Source: Phoronis australis
Taxonomy: Eukaryota > Phoronida > Phoronidae
Length of the DNA stretch: 42,272 bases
Assembly: GCA_002633005.1 (NCBI GenBank)
Contig: NMRA01000126.1
Location: 731,883-774,154 of the forward strand
Reading direction: 5' to 3'
The position numbers and the translations under genes are program-made. This document shows positions 1-13,900 of this stretch, piece by piece. Position 1 is the stretch's first letter; each line of letters opens with the position of its first letter. The notes below the pieces were generated by a model. The model had not been told where the DNA came from, made no database searches, and worked only from the letters and a program-made list of their open reading frames with translations.

Positions 1-1836
1 TATGTTTCTAAGGGTGATTAACAGATTTGTGTAAGGTAAAAGGTGACAACAATATGACCACAAGGGGTAGCTGCAATAGTCAGAATTGACTAAAGGTGGT
101 GGTACTTCATCTGTTAAAACTAACATCAAATCCTAAAGTTTAAAAATAACAGTTTCCAACATTTGCCACAAAGAAATAAAACATACCACTAAGGGACACA
201 TCACTAAGCATATAAATTAGTTCTAGTCTACCTCCTTTCATAAAGAACAACCCTGAGGTTTGGCAGATACAAAGATACAAAAAATGACAGAATGGCACAG
301 CACTTGATGGAATCTTCTCAAAACTGGTAGCTGCCCTCATCTCCATCCAAAATCAATTGGTACCAGTGCATTGCCGTCGCATCCCTCGATGTCAAACTTT
401 CTTTGAAATCCATTAATCGCTTTTTGAGATATCATCCCGAAACCTTTTTTTCAAAAACACTAAAAAGCCCTTGTCAACACCAAAACGACGACTAAGGTTG
501 CTGCAGAGGTCGAATTACCCCAAAAGCAAGTTGTGCCACAGCATTTGCCATCNTCTACATATCCCTGTGTTAAGTTTCATTGAAATCTGTCAATCAGTTG
601 TCTAAAAATTATCAGGAAATGCTCTTCCTAGAAAATACTGAAAAGCACCGTCCCTACTCCCAGGGCAAATTCATGAGTTGAAAAGCTACATGCCCAACAC
701 CCTCGTGCCAAACTCCATCAAAACACGATCAGGAGTTGCTGAGATGTGGAGCAGACAACTGGGCAACTGGACAACCAGACAAAACCAGCCCAAGGAGACA
801 TTCTGACCAGTGGTTGAATACAACCAAAAATTGACTGGTTCCCGTATATTGCCATCACATACCTGTGTCAAGTTTCATTAAAATCTGCCACCAATTGGTT
901 CTATAGACAACATCCCCTGACCAAGGGGGCTTATCAAATTGAAAACTGGCACGCACCGACCAAGCAATCCCCTACACCTTGTGCCAAATTTCATCAAAAT
1001 ACAAGCAGCCATTTTATTGAGATATCAAGCAAACAACTGATCAACAGCGCAAACAACTGATCAACAGCACAAACAGACAAAACGACAACTACGGGGTGCT
1101 GCAGTACCTGAAACTGAATAAAATTCGACCAGTGCCGATGGAATGCCATCACATACCCCTCTGCCAAGTTTCATTGACATCTGTCAATTGGGTCTCTAAA
1201 CATCATCCGAAAACACCCTACCACATTAAAAAGTACAGCAAAAGCACCTTGTCGAGGTCAAAACAGCCACTAGGGAGTGTTGCAGTGGTAGAATATAAAA
1301 GAAAATCAACTGGTGAGGCGCACTGTTGCATTCTTCTTTGTCAAGTGTCATTGAAATTTGTCCATTGGCTCTCAAGTCATCATGCAGAAAATCTCGTCCC
1401 CTAAAAATATGACTGAAAAAGCTCCTTGTCGAGACCAAAATGATAACTAGGACTGCTGCAGTGGTCAAAGCCACCCGAAAATTGGCTGGTGACGGTGCAC
1501 TGTTGTAACATACCTCTGTGTCAAGTTTCACTGAAATCCAATTACCAGTTCACCAGATATCACCTGGAAACTCTCTTCCCCAGAACACTGAAAAGCCCCC
1601 ACCACTTAAGCCCTGGGCAGATTGAAAATTGGAGTGCATTGTTCTAGTGATGCACTACTTGTTCCAAATGTCATCAAGATCCAACCAGAGATTTTTTTTG
1701 AGATATTGAGGACACCCGGACACACTGATGACAATGTGCAACCATTATATAATGAGCACATAAAAAGAATGTAATCAGTGTTTCCATGCACCCCTCTCAC
1801 ACGATGGAATCAGCCAGTTTTGTTTAACAGTGTTAC
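1..1836 (-). other. ARID2 intron 9 (partial, runs off the left edge)
   Basis: This is the sequence after the donor of the last ARID2 exon in the window (CAG|gtaaca on the minus strand). I looked for the next conserved ARID2 segment, which in the human protein follows the 'LGNIA' motif, and did not find it here. The remaining exons (rest of the armadillo-like region, RFX-type domain, C-terminal zinc fingers) should therefore lie to the left of the window. Most of the interval is the tandem repeat array listed separately. There is one N at about 553. Confidence 0.75.
345..1800. repeat. Diverged tandem repeat array
   Basis: The same short landmarks recur in order: an 'aaaattg/caactggt' segment, 'gcca(t)cacatacc', '(c)aagtttcattgaaatctgtc', an 'agatatca' stretch, and 'ctagg..tgctgcagtggt'. 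Unit starts fall near 345, 520, 820, 1115, 1305 and 1475, so spacing alternates between about 170-190 and about 300 bp. Copies are clearly diverged. Landmarks such as 'ccactaggg' resemble the composite repeats at 21315 and 31725, so the array may be a relative of that family. It holds no reading frame worth calling. Confidence 0.7.
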
Positions 1837-1995
1837 CTGCAGGGCAATGTTTCCTAGAGTATCCAAACCGATCTGTTTCAAAGACGAGTACTTGTTATGG
1901 GCACACAGCATCAAGAACCGGAATGCTGTGGGATGATTGGCCAACACCATGCTGTTCTCTGGCTCAAATGAAAGATTCCGCAGAATCACGGCGAT
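1837..1995 (-). CDS. ARID2: ARID2 coding exon 9
   Basis: Encodes residues 303-355, phase 0 at both ends, with acceptor ttgcag|ATCGCC and donor CAG|gtaaca. It reads [14 protein letters not shown] at the start and [11 protein letters not shown] at the end. This is the first armadillo-like block of ARID2 and nearly as conserved as the ARID domain. It is the last exon of the gene inside the window. Confidence 0.95.
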
Positions 1996-4900
1996 CTGCA
2001 ATCACACAATGACTTGATCAATAAAGATCACCTCTTCACGGCATTAACTTATAATAAATACAGTTAAAAATCCTCCACGCACACTTCATGACTGTTTTCA
2101 AGCAATTATATATTAGTAGGACTTCCACACAGCATTCTATGGATAGCCTTTTGAGATTAAACACTAACAGTGTGATTGCATGTCGCGTACCTCGAGAATA
2201 TTTCGCACAAAAAATATTTGCTAATCTATTAATTTGATACACTTTGTGGCTCACTTTCAATCTTTTTATTTTTGTATAATGGTTGCTTAGCTGTACTGAT
2301 ACACCAAAAAGCATGTTGAAGTGAACTCGTGACATCATTTCAGGTGCGGTGAAGTCAAAAGTGTTGGTTTTTGTCATATTGTTTACCGTGATGTTACTGA
2401 ACGTTTGCGAGAAAATAATCATTCCACAATGCATTTCAAAAATGACAACAGCCCCATAGATGAAATCCCTTGAATTATTTAACACTACACGTATGTCAAA
2501 TGCTGATACTAGAGGTGAACAAACAGCACAAGTCCACACCCCACATCTTTACCTGTAATTACACTTGACCTACCTGTAACACACGCTGTCCCTCCAAGTC
2601 ACTAATTCCTAAGTCACGGTCCAAGTTTAACACCCCTTTACCATTGTAGTCAGTTACATCCAACAATTTGTCTACAACAAACATACACCAATCTTTTGAA
2701 AAGAAAAAAACTTCAAAGACACAGACATCAAATTTGAATGCATTTTTATGACAATACAAAATGTTGTTGTGATGGTGCCAAGTTGACAGTACACATCCAT
2801 CAGTCGCACAAATTTTGAAGCACTGCCCGGCATAACAATAAAAACACAAGGATCTATCCTTTCAGCTACTGCATTTTGGATAGATACATGGTAAACACTG
2901 CATAACTTCGTGACTACTATATACCTCAAAACGTGTACATTAGTTCACCAACTTATTGTTATACGTGTACATGCAAGCTCACTGCTTCTTGAGCATGGAA
3001 ATGGTAAAGCGACCACTGTTTGGCACATCAAAAACAAATGTATACATGAGTGTGTCATGAGCTACACTAAGAACAACAAACAAAAAACAATTCTGGTGTC
3101 TTAAGAAACAGTTAAAACAGTGCAGGTTGGAAAATGTGACAAACCAATGTGTGTATAAAGCATCAATATATAAACAAACAAACAAGCAATCACAGTATTT
3201 TCAAGTCAGAATAAATGCCACTGGGATGAACGCTATTCTGATTGCTTTGATGTAAATTTAAGATCATACCCCTACTAATATCAGCACCACATGCTACCTG
3301 AAACTCGTATATATCCCAGCCTTACACTGGCTTGGAGCAATGATTTTCTTGACTACACTTCAAATTTTTTGGACATAAAAACCTCCCAAACTAATCAAAA
3401 CAACAAATTTTTGAGTTGACCATTCTCCAGCATTACACAGCTGTCTGGCCATCCTTTAATTATGCATCAGTCCACACCAAATTAGGTCCAACAAAGTACT
3501 AAGTGAGATTTGCCCAATTATGACCATACCAATACAGAGTGAATGACTTACACAGCACTGAAGTACTACATATTAGAATAAACGTGATTGTCAATTCAAA
3601 GAGGGCCACCAAATTAGAACACAACTGACACATTCCATGTCTGAACAATCCCACAATATCCAAACACTGGTGACATACATTCTAGAAAAAGAGACATTTT
3701 GGGCATTTAAACCACATCTTAAGAGGAATCTGCATTGGTGACAGACTGAGTAGATTCGGTTATCTTTTACAGATGCCATTTAGCAACCAAAGTCGGATTC
3801 TTCACTTTAAGTGCTTTGGGGTTTAAAAACACTGCCACACCCATCTAATCTTGAATTACAGAAGACTGAGCCGGCAACTCAAGTCACTAACAATGCAAAC
3901 ACGCGCCATTCTTGAACTTGCAATTTCAGGGTTGGCCAATCTCAACTAACACTGAAGCACTTTATGCTCCAGGTTTCGATGTTCTTGCTTGTAACGAAAA
4001 TAAAATCCCATCATAGTAACGAATACTATGAGATCGATTTGATGAGAATAAAAGGCCTAATTCCATTTTCATTTTAAGCCAGCTAAGTGTGGCTATAATT
4101 AATCCTTGAGAGCATGAAAAGCAACAGATTCTATACATTTATTAATTATCTGACTGAATAAATTCTTGGTTGAGTCAAAGTCTTGAAGTTGGTACCTTTT
4201 TCATAATATTCAGAACATGGTGAAATGAGCTCCTTGATTTCCTTATCTTCCACAGTATCAAACCAGAACTGCAAGATGAAAAGCAGACATTGGATGAGAG
4301 CATCATGGTTATGCTGATGGTATAGCATTCTCCACAACAAAAAGTTGAAAAAAACGAGATTGACTTGGGGTAAGTCCAGTTCTTCAGTAGTGGAAACTTG
4401 TATATCAGTGCAGGATTACATACATAGAATTGTTGGCAAATGCAAACACCAAAACCAACAGCCAACAGAGAGGGCTCTATGATTAAAAATTGAAACTCAA
4501 CGCAGATTACTAATGCAAGGTAAATGTTTGAGAGTTCGTACTGAGCGACAGCTACGTAACAAAGGTCTGACCTACGGTTAGTTCAAACCTGTGGTGGTAG
4601 TGCTTTTCAAATTCACTGCTGACGAACCAATTCATGGAGAAATCCAAATTCATTATTATGACAAGTCAAATCAGGTCTTAGAAAACACTGCAACACTAGT
4701 AAATGAGTACCCTGTTAAAACGCCGCCATTTTCAATGACAATAGCATATCAAGATAACAGACATTTTACTTTGTAACAACTGTACCTTGATAAAGTTGCG
4801 CTTGAGGTGTGTACGCCAGTCATCTTCATACAGATCTTTGAATCCTGATGGTCCTGAATGAAAATAGTGCCCATTAAATGTGGTCCTCATATGGTAATAA

Positions 4901-7900
4901 GCACGCAGACACACATAACTATTAAGGATGCAAAGTACAAAACAGGCAAACCATAGTATACCAAAAGCGAAAACAATGGGAGTCTGTAAAAGTTGTACTC
5001 ACCTTCAGTGAATATTCCGACTTGAGCCATCAACAGGTGAAGTATTAATGGTGCATGAGACAGGTGTATTATGTGTTTGCCTTCATTTGATAACAGAGTG
5101 ACGACATTGATGGCGAAGTCGACTTCGTTGGCCAAGCCAGACATCAGTGACTTCTCCAGCTTGTGATAGTCACTTTTCTGCACTATATCCAATGACAGGC
5201 CCAAGTGTCCACGCAGAGTATCTAGCAGAAATTGGATTTCAGAAGTGTAAAAAACTTATCGAAGAAAACTGCACAACACTTGAGGGCACCTAACAGAAAA
5301 AAAAACTGTGTAATCCAGATTCAGTTCCCCCAAGTCGAGGCTGTAACACTGGAAAGGCATGATCGAAGTTAGCCTTGGAACAAAGCTGTATACTAAATAT
5401 ACGGCTTTGTACCGATGTGGGTAAAAAAGTGGCAAGATAAAATCTGGCACAAAATTTGTGTCATTAAAAACTACAGTCTTCCTTGAGTAAACTAAATTAT
5501 TTAACGGTGTTGGAAAAAATGGCGTTCTACCGTTATTCTGCTGCTAAAGTTGTGGAGCGATCTTTAGCGACGGCTTTCGGCGCCATGAAATATTGCGTCG
5601 CCTATTGGCCAGTTTCTTTTTTCGCCGATTCTTCAATCAACTGTTCTTCTTTCACGAGGTTGCGTATACGGGATAACAAATTATCGAAACTGGTTTCACT
5701 TCATTATAAGTTTTTAGAATTTTTGATACCGAAAAACCGAATTTCAGAAGAAATTTTGCTGCTGCCAAGCTATCATCACCTCCCGAGAGATGTCACAAAA
5801 ATTTAGGAAATGGCGCATGCACGTGACACGAGCGTACTGTTTTCAAAACGACGACATACTTTTCAGTTAGAAAAGGCCGCGAGTTACGCTAGAAAATGAC
5901 GTTCATTGCATTTTTTTCACTTAAACGGCTGTAACAGGCAAGGTGAGTTTCGGTTAATTCCCAGATTTTGCATGCACCCCGTCCGGTCTTTAGCTTTACA
6001 TGTTGATAAAAGTTTCATGGCGAGGTGACGAGCAGAACTACCCTGGTTGTGAGCAATTTCGGGGTCTACGGAAGAAATACACACAGTGGTACCTAGCTGT
6101 ATTTTGACGACAGTCTTCATACAGCTAACTGGCTGGCTAGATCGAAGTGAGGATTTTGAAAGTTAAAAACCGTCTGAAGCTGAGCCTCTGCGTAAGCTAA
6201 GAGGGATTCTAACCTTGAGGGGAATTTTTACTCACTGGAAGGGAAATTTTGGGACTGATGAGGGGAATTTTCTTAGCAGTATTTGACACCAGTGTAACAT
6301 CAATAACAATACTGAATGTAGTCTAACTGCACAGCAAGTTTGTGTAACCAAGTCACCCATTGGTTGGTGAATAGCATAGTGTACATTGCACCAGTACTGT
6401 ACATGTGTTGGCGTGGGCTTTTGACTTTGGGATGCTACCTTCAACATCATTTATTTTGGAGTTACCCAACGTGAAAAATGGGCCTTTATTTTGTAGCAAG
6501 AATGCTGAATTCCAACAAGCAATATCTTTAACTCAAAGCACGGTTATTCAAACCTGACTAAAGGAAACCCAACTAAACGTGGCTAAATTCAAACGCGTTA
6601 GTGTGATGAGTCAAAAGAGGCCTTGGGAACACTGAGGAATTAGCTGAGCCTGTAAGTTTAAAAACTAAATGTATAAAAAGTCAGTCACGACAGGTGTCTC
6701 CCAAACTAATGACTTGGATTAACTATTTAATATTCATCACTTGAGCAGACTCACAATACGACTATTGGAATAAAAAAGTATAAAGGGTCCACAGAAACCA
6801 TACTATATGGCCATTATTTCTGAGAGCATCACAACAATATTTTCCCCAAAAAACTAAGAATTACAGTGAAGTGCTGAAATATGAAGCTAATGCAGATACA
6901 CAAGTGACTGCCTGAGGTAGTAACTAAACATGTCATACTAACATGACACACGACAAATACACAAGACCAATCTTTACCTGGTATCTCGTGTTGCCTGTAG
7001 TTGTAACTCATAGCCATACTACTGACAGGCGTGTTGGCACGTTTGCGCCGCATCATTCTGTCTTCTTCCTCATCCTCTCCACCATCAGCATTATCCAGGT
7101 CAGCGCCATGGAAACGAACTCTTTCATACAGATGAAGATACCTGATTGGAGAGGAAACACACATGACATTATGTAAAAAGATGCCAACATATGAACAGTG
7201 ACCCACAAGCAACCATGGTAGTTTGAACTGTTCATAGCATGCGCTCAGAATGATTTAACCATAATTTATTCCAACGAAATTCCAAGAATGCTTGAAAAAG
7301 AACCAGTCAGTTTTCAGATGACCTTCACGACATACTAGTAGTTTGACACGCGTGTCGATGGGTCGAGTCAAGGTGGGATAAGAAGTTTTGTTGTACGTAG
7401 TTTATGAATTGAAAGTTAAATTTCATCACAAAACCTTATGTTTTGATTTAATATCCATTTTGAGCAGATGCCGAACAGGGCAGGGGTCGAAATAACCATA
7501 TATCATAAAATTCAGAAAAATATGTATCCTATTGTGTCACATGATCAGACCATGAAGAACAGTTGACTTTCAAAAAAAAAAAAAAGATTTCAAAACAATT
7601 TCAAATATTTTTAGTAAAGTGCAAAGGGCAACTTGCAGTTCACAGTGAAATAACAAGACAATTCCTTATACTTTTGACACAGAAAATCTGAATATTGTAC
7701 AAAATCGTATTTTATAGCAACGTATTATATCAAAGTGTATTAAAGTTAAATTTTCACCAGTTACTAAGTAGCTGGTTGAACATGCCTTTCAGTTCAGCAA
7801 AAGTGGCCATGTTATGGGTGCTGCCAGAGTCCAACAGGTATTGTGAGCACTTTAACCACTCAGTAAGTAACATCTACCTGACTAAATTCTGGTAACAATG

Positions 7901-10900
7901 GAGATGCTTGCCAGACTCAGCATTGCTCGGGACATGTCTCACTGATTTGACGTAGGAACCGAACATAGCCGAAGTTTAAATTTTCCTGTTCTAAGAATTT
8001 TGTGAGGAAATGAGTGCTTTTTAAACGAAATATTTACGAATTGCGGAATGAAATAAGAAAGAATTATGGTTCATGAGTAACCTTAATTAATAGTCAAGAC
8101 ATGCGTATACATCTTAACTACAACAAATTACTTTTCAACCCATCACTTTAACAGGAATAAACTTTGAATCTTAATCAGACAACATTATACTAGGCATACA
8201 GTATTGTAATGTAATGTTACATGGGAAAGCTTTTCAACTGAGCACACAAAATGGCTCAGTTGTGCAATTTTATTTTGTCAAATTTGTCTGCAAAAATAAA
8301 CATTGATTGAAAAATGACTACACCATAAGCGAACTTGCACAGAACAGTTCACATATTTTTGAACATATAAACAATCAGTAAGGCCAAAAAAGCATAGTTG
8401 GATCTGGTCTGTACCCAACTCAAATTGAAACAAGCACTCAATGTTAGCCAAGGTATCCTGTTTTTATGAAAATCTGTACCAAAAATGGTAACCATGGTTT
8501 GAAACGCCATAATTTACCAAGCGATAAGTAAAAAACAAAATAATGTTAAGTATCATTTTTACCCATCTCTTATGAGCAACTGGATCCATAACCGACTCAT
8601 TTTCAAAAAAAGATAATACAGAACAGAACCAACTATGCTTTTCTGGCCTTAATCAACCTTTTAAAATTGAAAAGTTACAATTTTGGCACACATTTTAGGG
8701 CAAAATTGAAGAGAAATTACAAAAATATCCAGCTGATTGCACATACTAATACCAAAAAACTACGTACGACTCCCATATGTCCCCAGTAAAACCTCACTGT
8801 TATACAAGAAATACCTTTTTTCAAATTCAAATTATTACAAAACTACAATAGAAAAACGCCGACACTAGATGCTCAACTCTCTTACACAAAGATACGTATA
8901 CACCATTTGTATCATGGCGTACACATTGAAAATTTGAAAAGAATTAGGATGTGTGGGTAAGCTGAGCATTAGGTGATAAAAAGCAAAGTTTTTATTGAAA
9001 ATGTTCAGTGTTTCCCTTGGATTTTGAAAGAAGCGTGGTGGTGAATGGTCCCAACGGGTTGCAAAGCCCATTGTCGCACATGAGTATGGAAAGTGGGATC
9101 CCCATTGCCTGGGCTTTGAAAGGATACAGTGGTGAATGGTCGCAGTAGATGTGACAACTGGTGCCGCAATGAAGTGTCATTGTGTGATCTCAGTGTATAA
9201 AGAATTTTGTATCATTCTAACACAGGAAGCGGACATGACAGGACAGAGCCACTAGAATTGAATTCTCCGGGTCTAGGCACAAACATAGAAGGAAAAAATA
9301 TATTTGAACCTATTTAGACCTGATTAACTAGGTTGTATTATGAAACTTCCGTTACTATCGTTGATTGCATATTTTTGCTCAAAATAAATCAGATGTATCT
9401 GCGTTAGCCAACATAGCAGACAACATTTATTCATCCATTCCATGTAGGCGACTACTGAGATAACTAGATTGGTCTATGGTTCACTAAACTATTGTGCAAA
9501 ATAATTCACATTGTTGTATGACCTCTTTCGTAAACGTGAACACAAAAAATGAATTAAATTTACCGTTTCTCCACCCATTTCACTACCGCTTCGCTAATTT
9601 AGAAAACTAATGTCAAGGTCGTTGACTGGTCACCAAGCGCTGTGTCTGACAATCAGCCAGTACTGAATGTTGGTCAAGTCACTAAGCGAACACGAGGAAG
9701 AAATGGGATAAATTGATTATGCTTAATAAGTGAAAAAGTTCAAAATGCAACGTTAAATTATTGTTTTTCTTGTTCTATCCAAAACCAAAGACAGTAGCCA
9801 CGTAACTTGTGTATTGCGGATTTATTTTTTACAAGCAATTTTTATGTAGTGGTGAAGTTTTCCCCGTCAGGATTAGGCATGTGGCGGCAAACTTGGGCAA
9901 TGTTATAAGTGGCGGGGCCAAAAAAAGGAGCCTACACATAGGGGAAACACTGCTGTTATCTTTTTTCACAATAACCAACATCTACTTTTAAGTGCTATAT
10001 TACCTGACAACAGAAATTGCGAGCATTCACAAGCCGTTGACATGACCTTCGAAATTGAAGTCCAAAAAATTAGCTACAAGGCTATTTGCAATGCGAAAAT
10101 TGAATTGCCACTCTCTAACTGACATGTGCATTTGAGTAGTTAAGAATACAACTTGAGAAAGGAGAAAACACATGCAGAAAAAATTCTTGCCAAAATTCTA
10201 GGACTGACCTGACATGTGAATGTCATCAAAGTCGTTGAAGAAACAAATTAACTCTTTCTTCCTTTTGTTCGCAATTCAAATTTGGCTACTGGAACAATTG
10301 TGAAACGTCTTGTAAAAAAAAACCTTATGTGAACTACAACTGAAGCGTTGTATGCCCTGGGCAAATAAACTATTGATGAGCCGGAATGATGCAGTGCAAA
10401 TTTACCAGCAAAATTCTTGTGGCTTATGTTCAAGATTTAGTTTTGAACGAAATAAAAGACATCACAGTACTTCACCTAAAAGTGGATTTAAATTATCAAG
10501 AATTTCCCTTGGCACTAAACATGTGCCACTGCCATGACTGCCACTTTGCCTTCAGAGTTACACAAGGCTGGGATTCCGTTCTATAAAGTGACAGCAAAAA
10601 AGAATTCTTATTGTAGTGCTAAAATGAGTCAGTGGCTTACTTATAGTCTCCGTAAATGACAACCTCAATATCATTTCTAAACCAGCTTTTTATTGTGGAG
10701 AGAGCAATGATCTCCCAAAGCTGTGACTTACACACTTACTTTACTTGGGTGTCCAAATGGTGAACAGGACATCCCAACTAGGATGACTAAATTTGAGTCA
10801 GGGCGTCCATTTGGACGTGCTGGATACCATCTAGATGATAGTCTGATACAACGATTCCCTTTACTGGTAATTACGGTATTTTACAAGTGATACAACGATT

Positions 10901-13900
10901 CCCTTTACTGGTAATAACGGTATTTTACAAGAATTTTTTAAGTCAGAATTTTGTATCTCCTCCAGTCCTTGAGACCAGCGAAATATTTGAGAACTTACAT
11001 TGAACAACACTAACTACGCTTGAGCCAATAAATATTGCATTTTTAATTGGGCCTTTGTTTCACCTAAAAAAAATCAACCACTGAAGCAAAGAGTTTCCCT
11101 CGTCACCTACGACCTTTGAAATTGAAGTCCACTCACCCGAAGTTCAAAAGATTTGCCGTAATGGTAAGACTAGTAGACAAAGCGAGAGTTAAATTGGCAT
11201 TCTCTAACTGACGTGCATTCGAGTAGCTACGTGCATACAAATGTCATTTAAGTCATTGAAGATGCAAACCAGAAAAATCTAATCGCAAATATGCTCCATT
11301 TGTTGGCTCTGTTCAAATTTTTTAAATTACGATTGAAAAACTTCTGCGAGAATGATGCAGTGCAAATTTCGCAAAAATCCTAACTGGACTAAGTGCGGAA
11401 TTCTGTTATTGGGTGATTTGAGTTTGCTTCTTTGGCACTTGGGTTCATGGAAAAATAGGTCAGGCACAAATATGTCGCGTGAGCTTCGGCTCTTAAAACT
11501 GCAAGAAAAGAATGGTTATTTTGAAGTATAAATTTGTTGCGTAGTATTGAGAGGTCGTGGTGGACTTCAGGCCTGGTAAGTGTAAATTTCAACAATATGG
11601 CCATTTTTAATGCACTGCAGAAACGGTAACAACACAATGTCTCTGGCAACCACTGCCAATGGTGACGACCGTAACTTCTGTGAACTCAAGCGAAACGATA
11701 AAAAAAACGAGTTGAAACAACAGAGCTACACTTTAATGTGTACCATCTGACAAAGGTCACTGCTTCAATTTTCATCCCAGACAGTCAGCTTAGTAAATGT
11801 CTTGACGGGCCTTTTTCTCTGGGGACCGGAATTTAATCAAGCAGTTGGTCCTCCGGACCGGTGTTTCAAAAACTCAGCTGAACCACTGTAATATAATGTA
11901 GATTTGCCCGAATTTCATCAACCTAAGTAACTAAAGCGTTACCCATTGGCCGATTTTGAGGCCTCCTCCAGATGCAACCAAAAACAATTTAGAGATTATG
12001 TATGCCCATTTCTCCCGACAATTGTACCTTTACCTTTGCTAAATCCACCAATGGTTCATTCATACCCACAAAAATTATGCATGGAATTTGCTGTCTGCGA
12101 GAAGTATGACATCAACTTTACCAACTTTCAAGTTCAACCTATTTTAAAATTTATTGAAACATAAATTTAATATAAATTTGTTTATAATTGGCAAGACTTA
12201 TTTATNTGCGTTAGCTAACGTAGCAGACAACATTTATTCATCCATTCCATGTAGGCGACTACTGAGATAACTAGATTGGTCTATGGTTCACTAAACTATT
12301 GTGCAAAATAATTCACATTGTTGTATGACCTCTTTCGTAAACGTGAACACAAAAAATGAATTAAATTTACCGTTTCTCCACCCATTTCACTACCGCTTCG
12401 CTAATTTAGAAAACTAATGTCAAGGTCGTTGACTGGTCACCAAGCGCTGTGTCTGACAATCAGCCAGTACTGAATGTTGGTCAAGTCACTAAGCGAACAC
12501 GAGGAAGAAATGGGATAAATTGATTATGCTTAATAAGTGAAAAAGTTCAAAATGCAACGTTAAATTATTGTTTTTCTTGTTCTATCCAAAACCAAAGACA
12601 GTAGCCACGTAACTTGTGTATTGCGGATTTATTTTTTACAAGCAATTTTTATGTAGTGGTGAAGTTTTCCCCGTCAGGATTAGGCATGTGGCGGCAAACT
12701 TGGGCAATGTTATAAGTGGCGGGGCCAAAAAAAGGAGCCTACACATAGGGGAAACACTGCTGTTATCTTTTTTCACAATAACCAACATCTACTTTTAAGT
12801 GCTATATTACCTGACAACAGAAATTGCGAGCATTCACAAGCCGTTGACATGACCTTCGAAATTGAAGTCCAAAAAATTAGCTACAAGGCTATTTGCAATG
12901 CGAAAATTGAATTGCCACTCTCTAACTGACATGTGCATTTGAGTAGTTAAGAATACAACTTGAGAAAGGAGAAAACACATGCAGAAAAAATTCTTGCCAA
13001 AATTCTAGGACTGACCTGACATGTGAATGTCATCAAAGTCGTTGAAGAAACAAATTAACTCTTTCTTCCTTTTGTTCGCAATTCAAATTTGGCTACTGGA
13101 ACAATTGTGAAACGTCTTGTAAAAAAAAACCTTATGTGAACTACAACTGAAGCGTTGTATGCCCTGGGCAAATAAACTATTGATGAGCCGGAATGATGCA
13201 GTGCAAATTTACCAGCAAAATTCTTGTGGCTTATGTTCAAGATTTAGTTTTGAACGAAATAAAAGACATCACAGTACTTCACCTAAAAGTGGATTTAAAT
13301 TATCAAGAATTTCCCTTGGCACTAAACATGTGCCACTGCCATGACTGCCACTTTGCCTTCAGAGTTACACAAGGCTGGGATTCCGTTCTTTAAAGTGAGA
13401 GCAAAAAAGAATTCTTATTGTAGTGCTAAAATGAGTCACTGGCTTACTTATAGTCTCAGTAAATGACAACCTCAATATCATTTCTAAACCAGCAAGTTAT
13501 TTTCAGTGCTCACTTACAAGTGAATTCTCATGTGTTCCATCTAAGAAATTCTCATAACTGTAACTGAGTATTGAGCCACCTTGAAACCTGTCAGCAAAAC
13601 TTACTGATAATGCTAAAATCACATCTGACAATCTAATCAAGACAGGTTCATGTTTATAAATGAAGTTTTCCTAATAACGGTTTTCAAAAGAAATAACTTT
13701 ATTGGAATTCTTTGAGCAAAAATATCAATAATTTTGCCCCTCTGACACTATTTGGTATTATTCACACACACAGCAGTCGTCAAGCTTGCCAAACCTTTCA
13801 TTCTTCGATTCCAATCAATTCCCTAATTTTGCGTTTTTTAAAACATTCTTGGTGGTGTGGGCCGCATATCTTTGCTATGGTACTCTCATGACAATATTGT

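Noticed and set aside
345-1800. A CRISPR-like array
   Set aside because: Units are long, diverged and without identical short repeats or constant spacers, and the DNA is animal nuclear.
2036-2539. A 167-codon minus-strand open frame
   Set aside because: It lies within ARID2 intron 8, has no recognised domain, and the flanking exons are secure. Long frames without stops occur by chance in AT-rich DNA at this scale.
9006-9952. A complete hAT transposon bounded by cagtgtttccc motifs
   Set aside because: The ends agree only over about 12 bp, the flanking 8-mers do not match, and the right end lies inside the duplicated block. Only the motif is reported.
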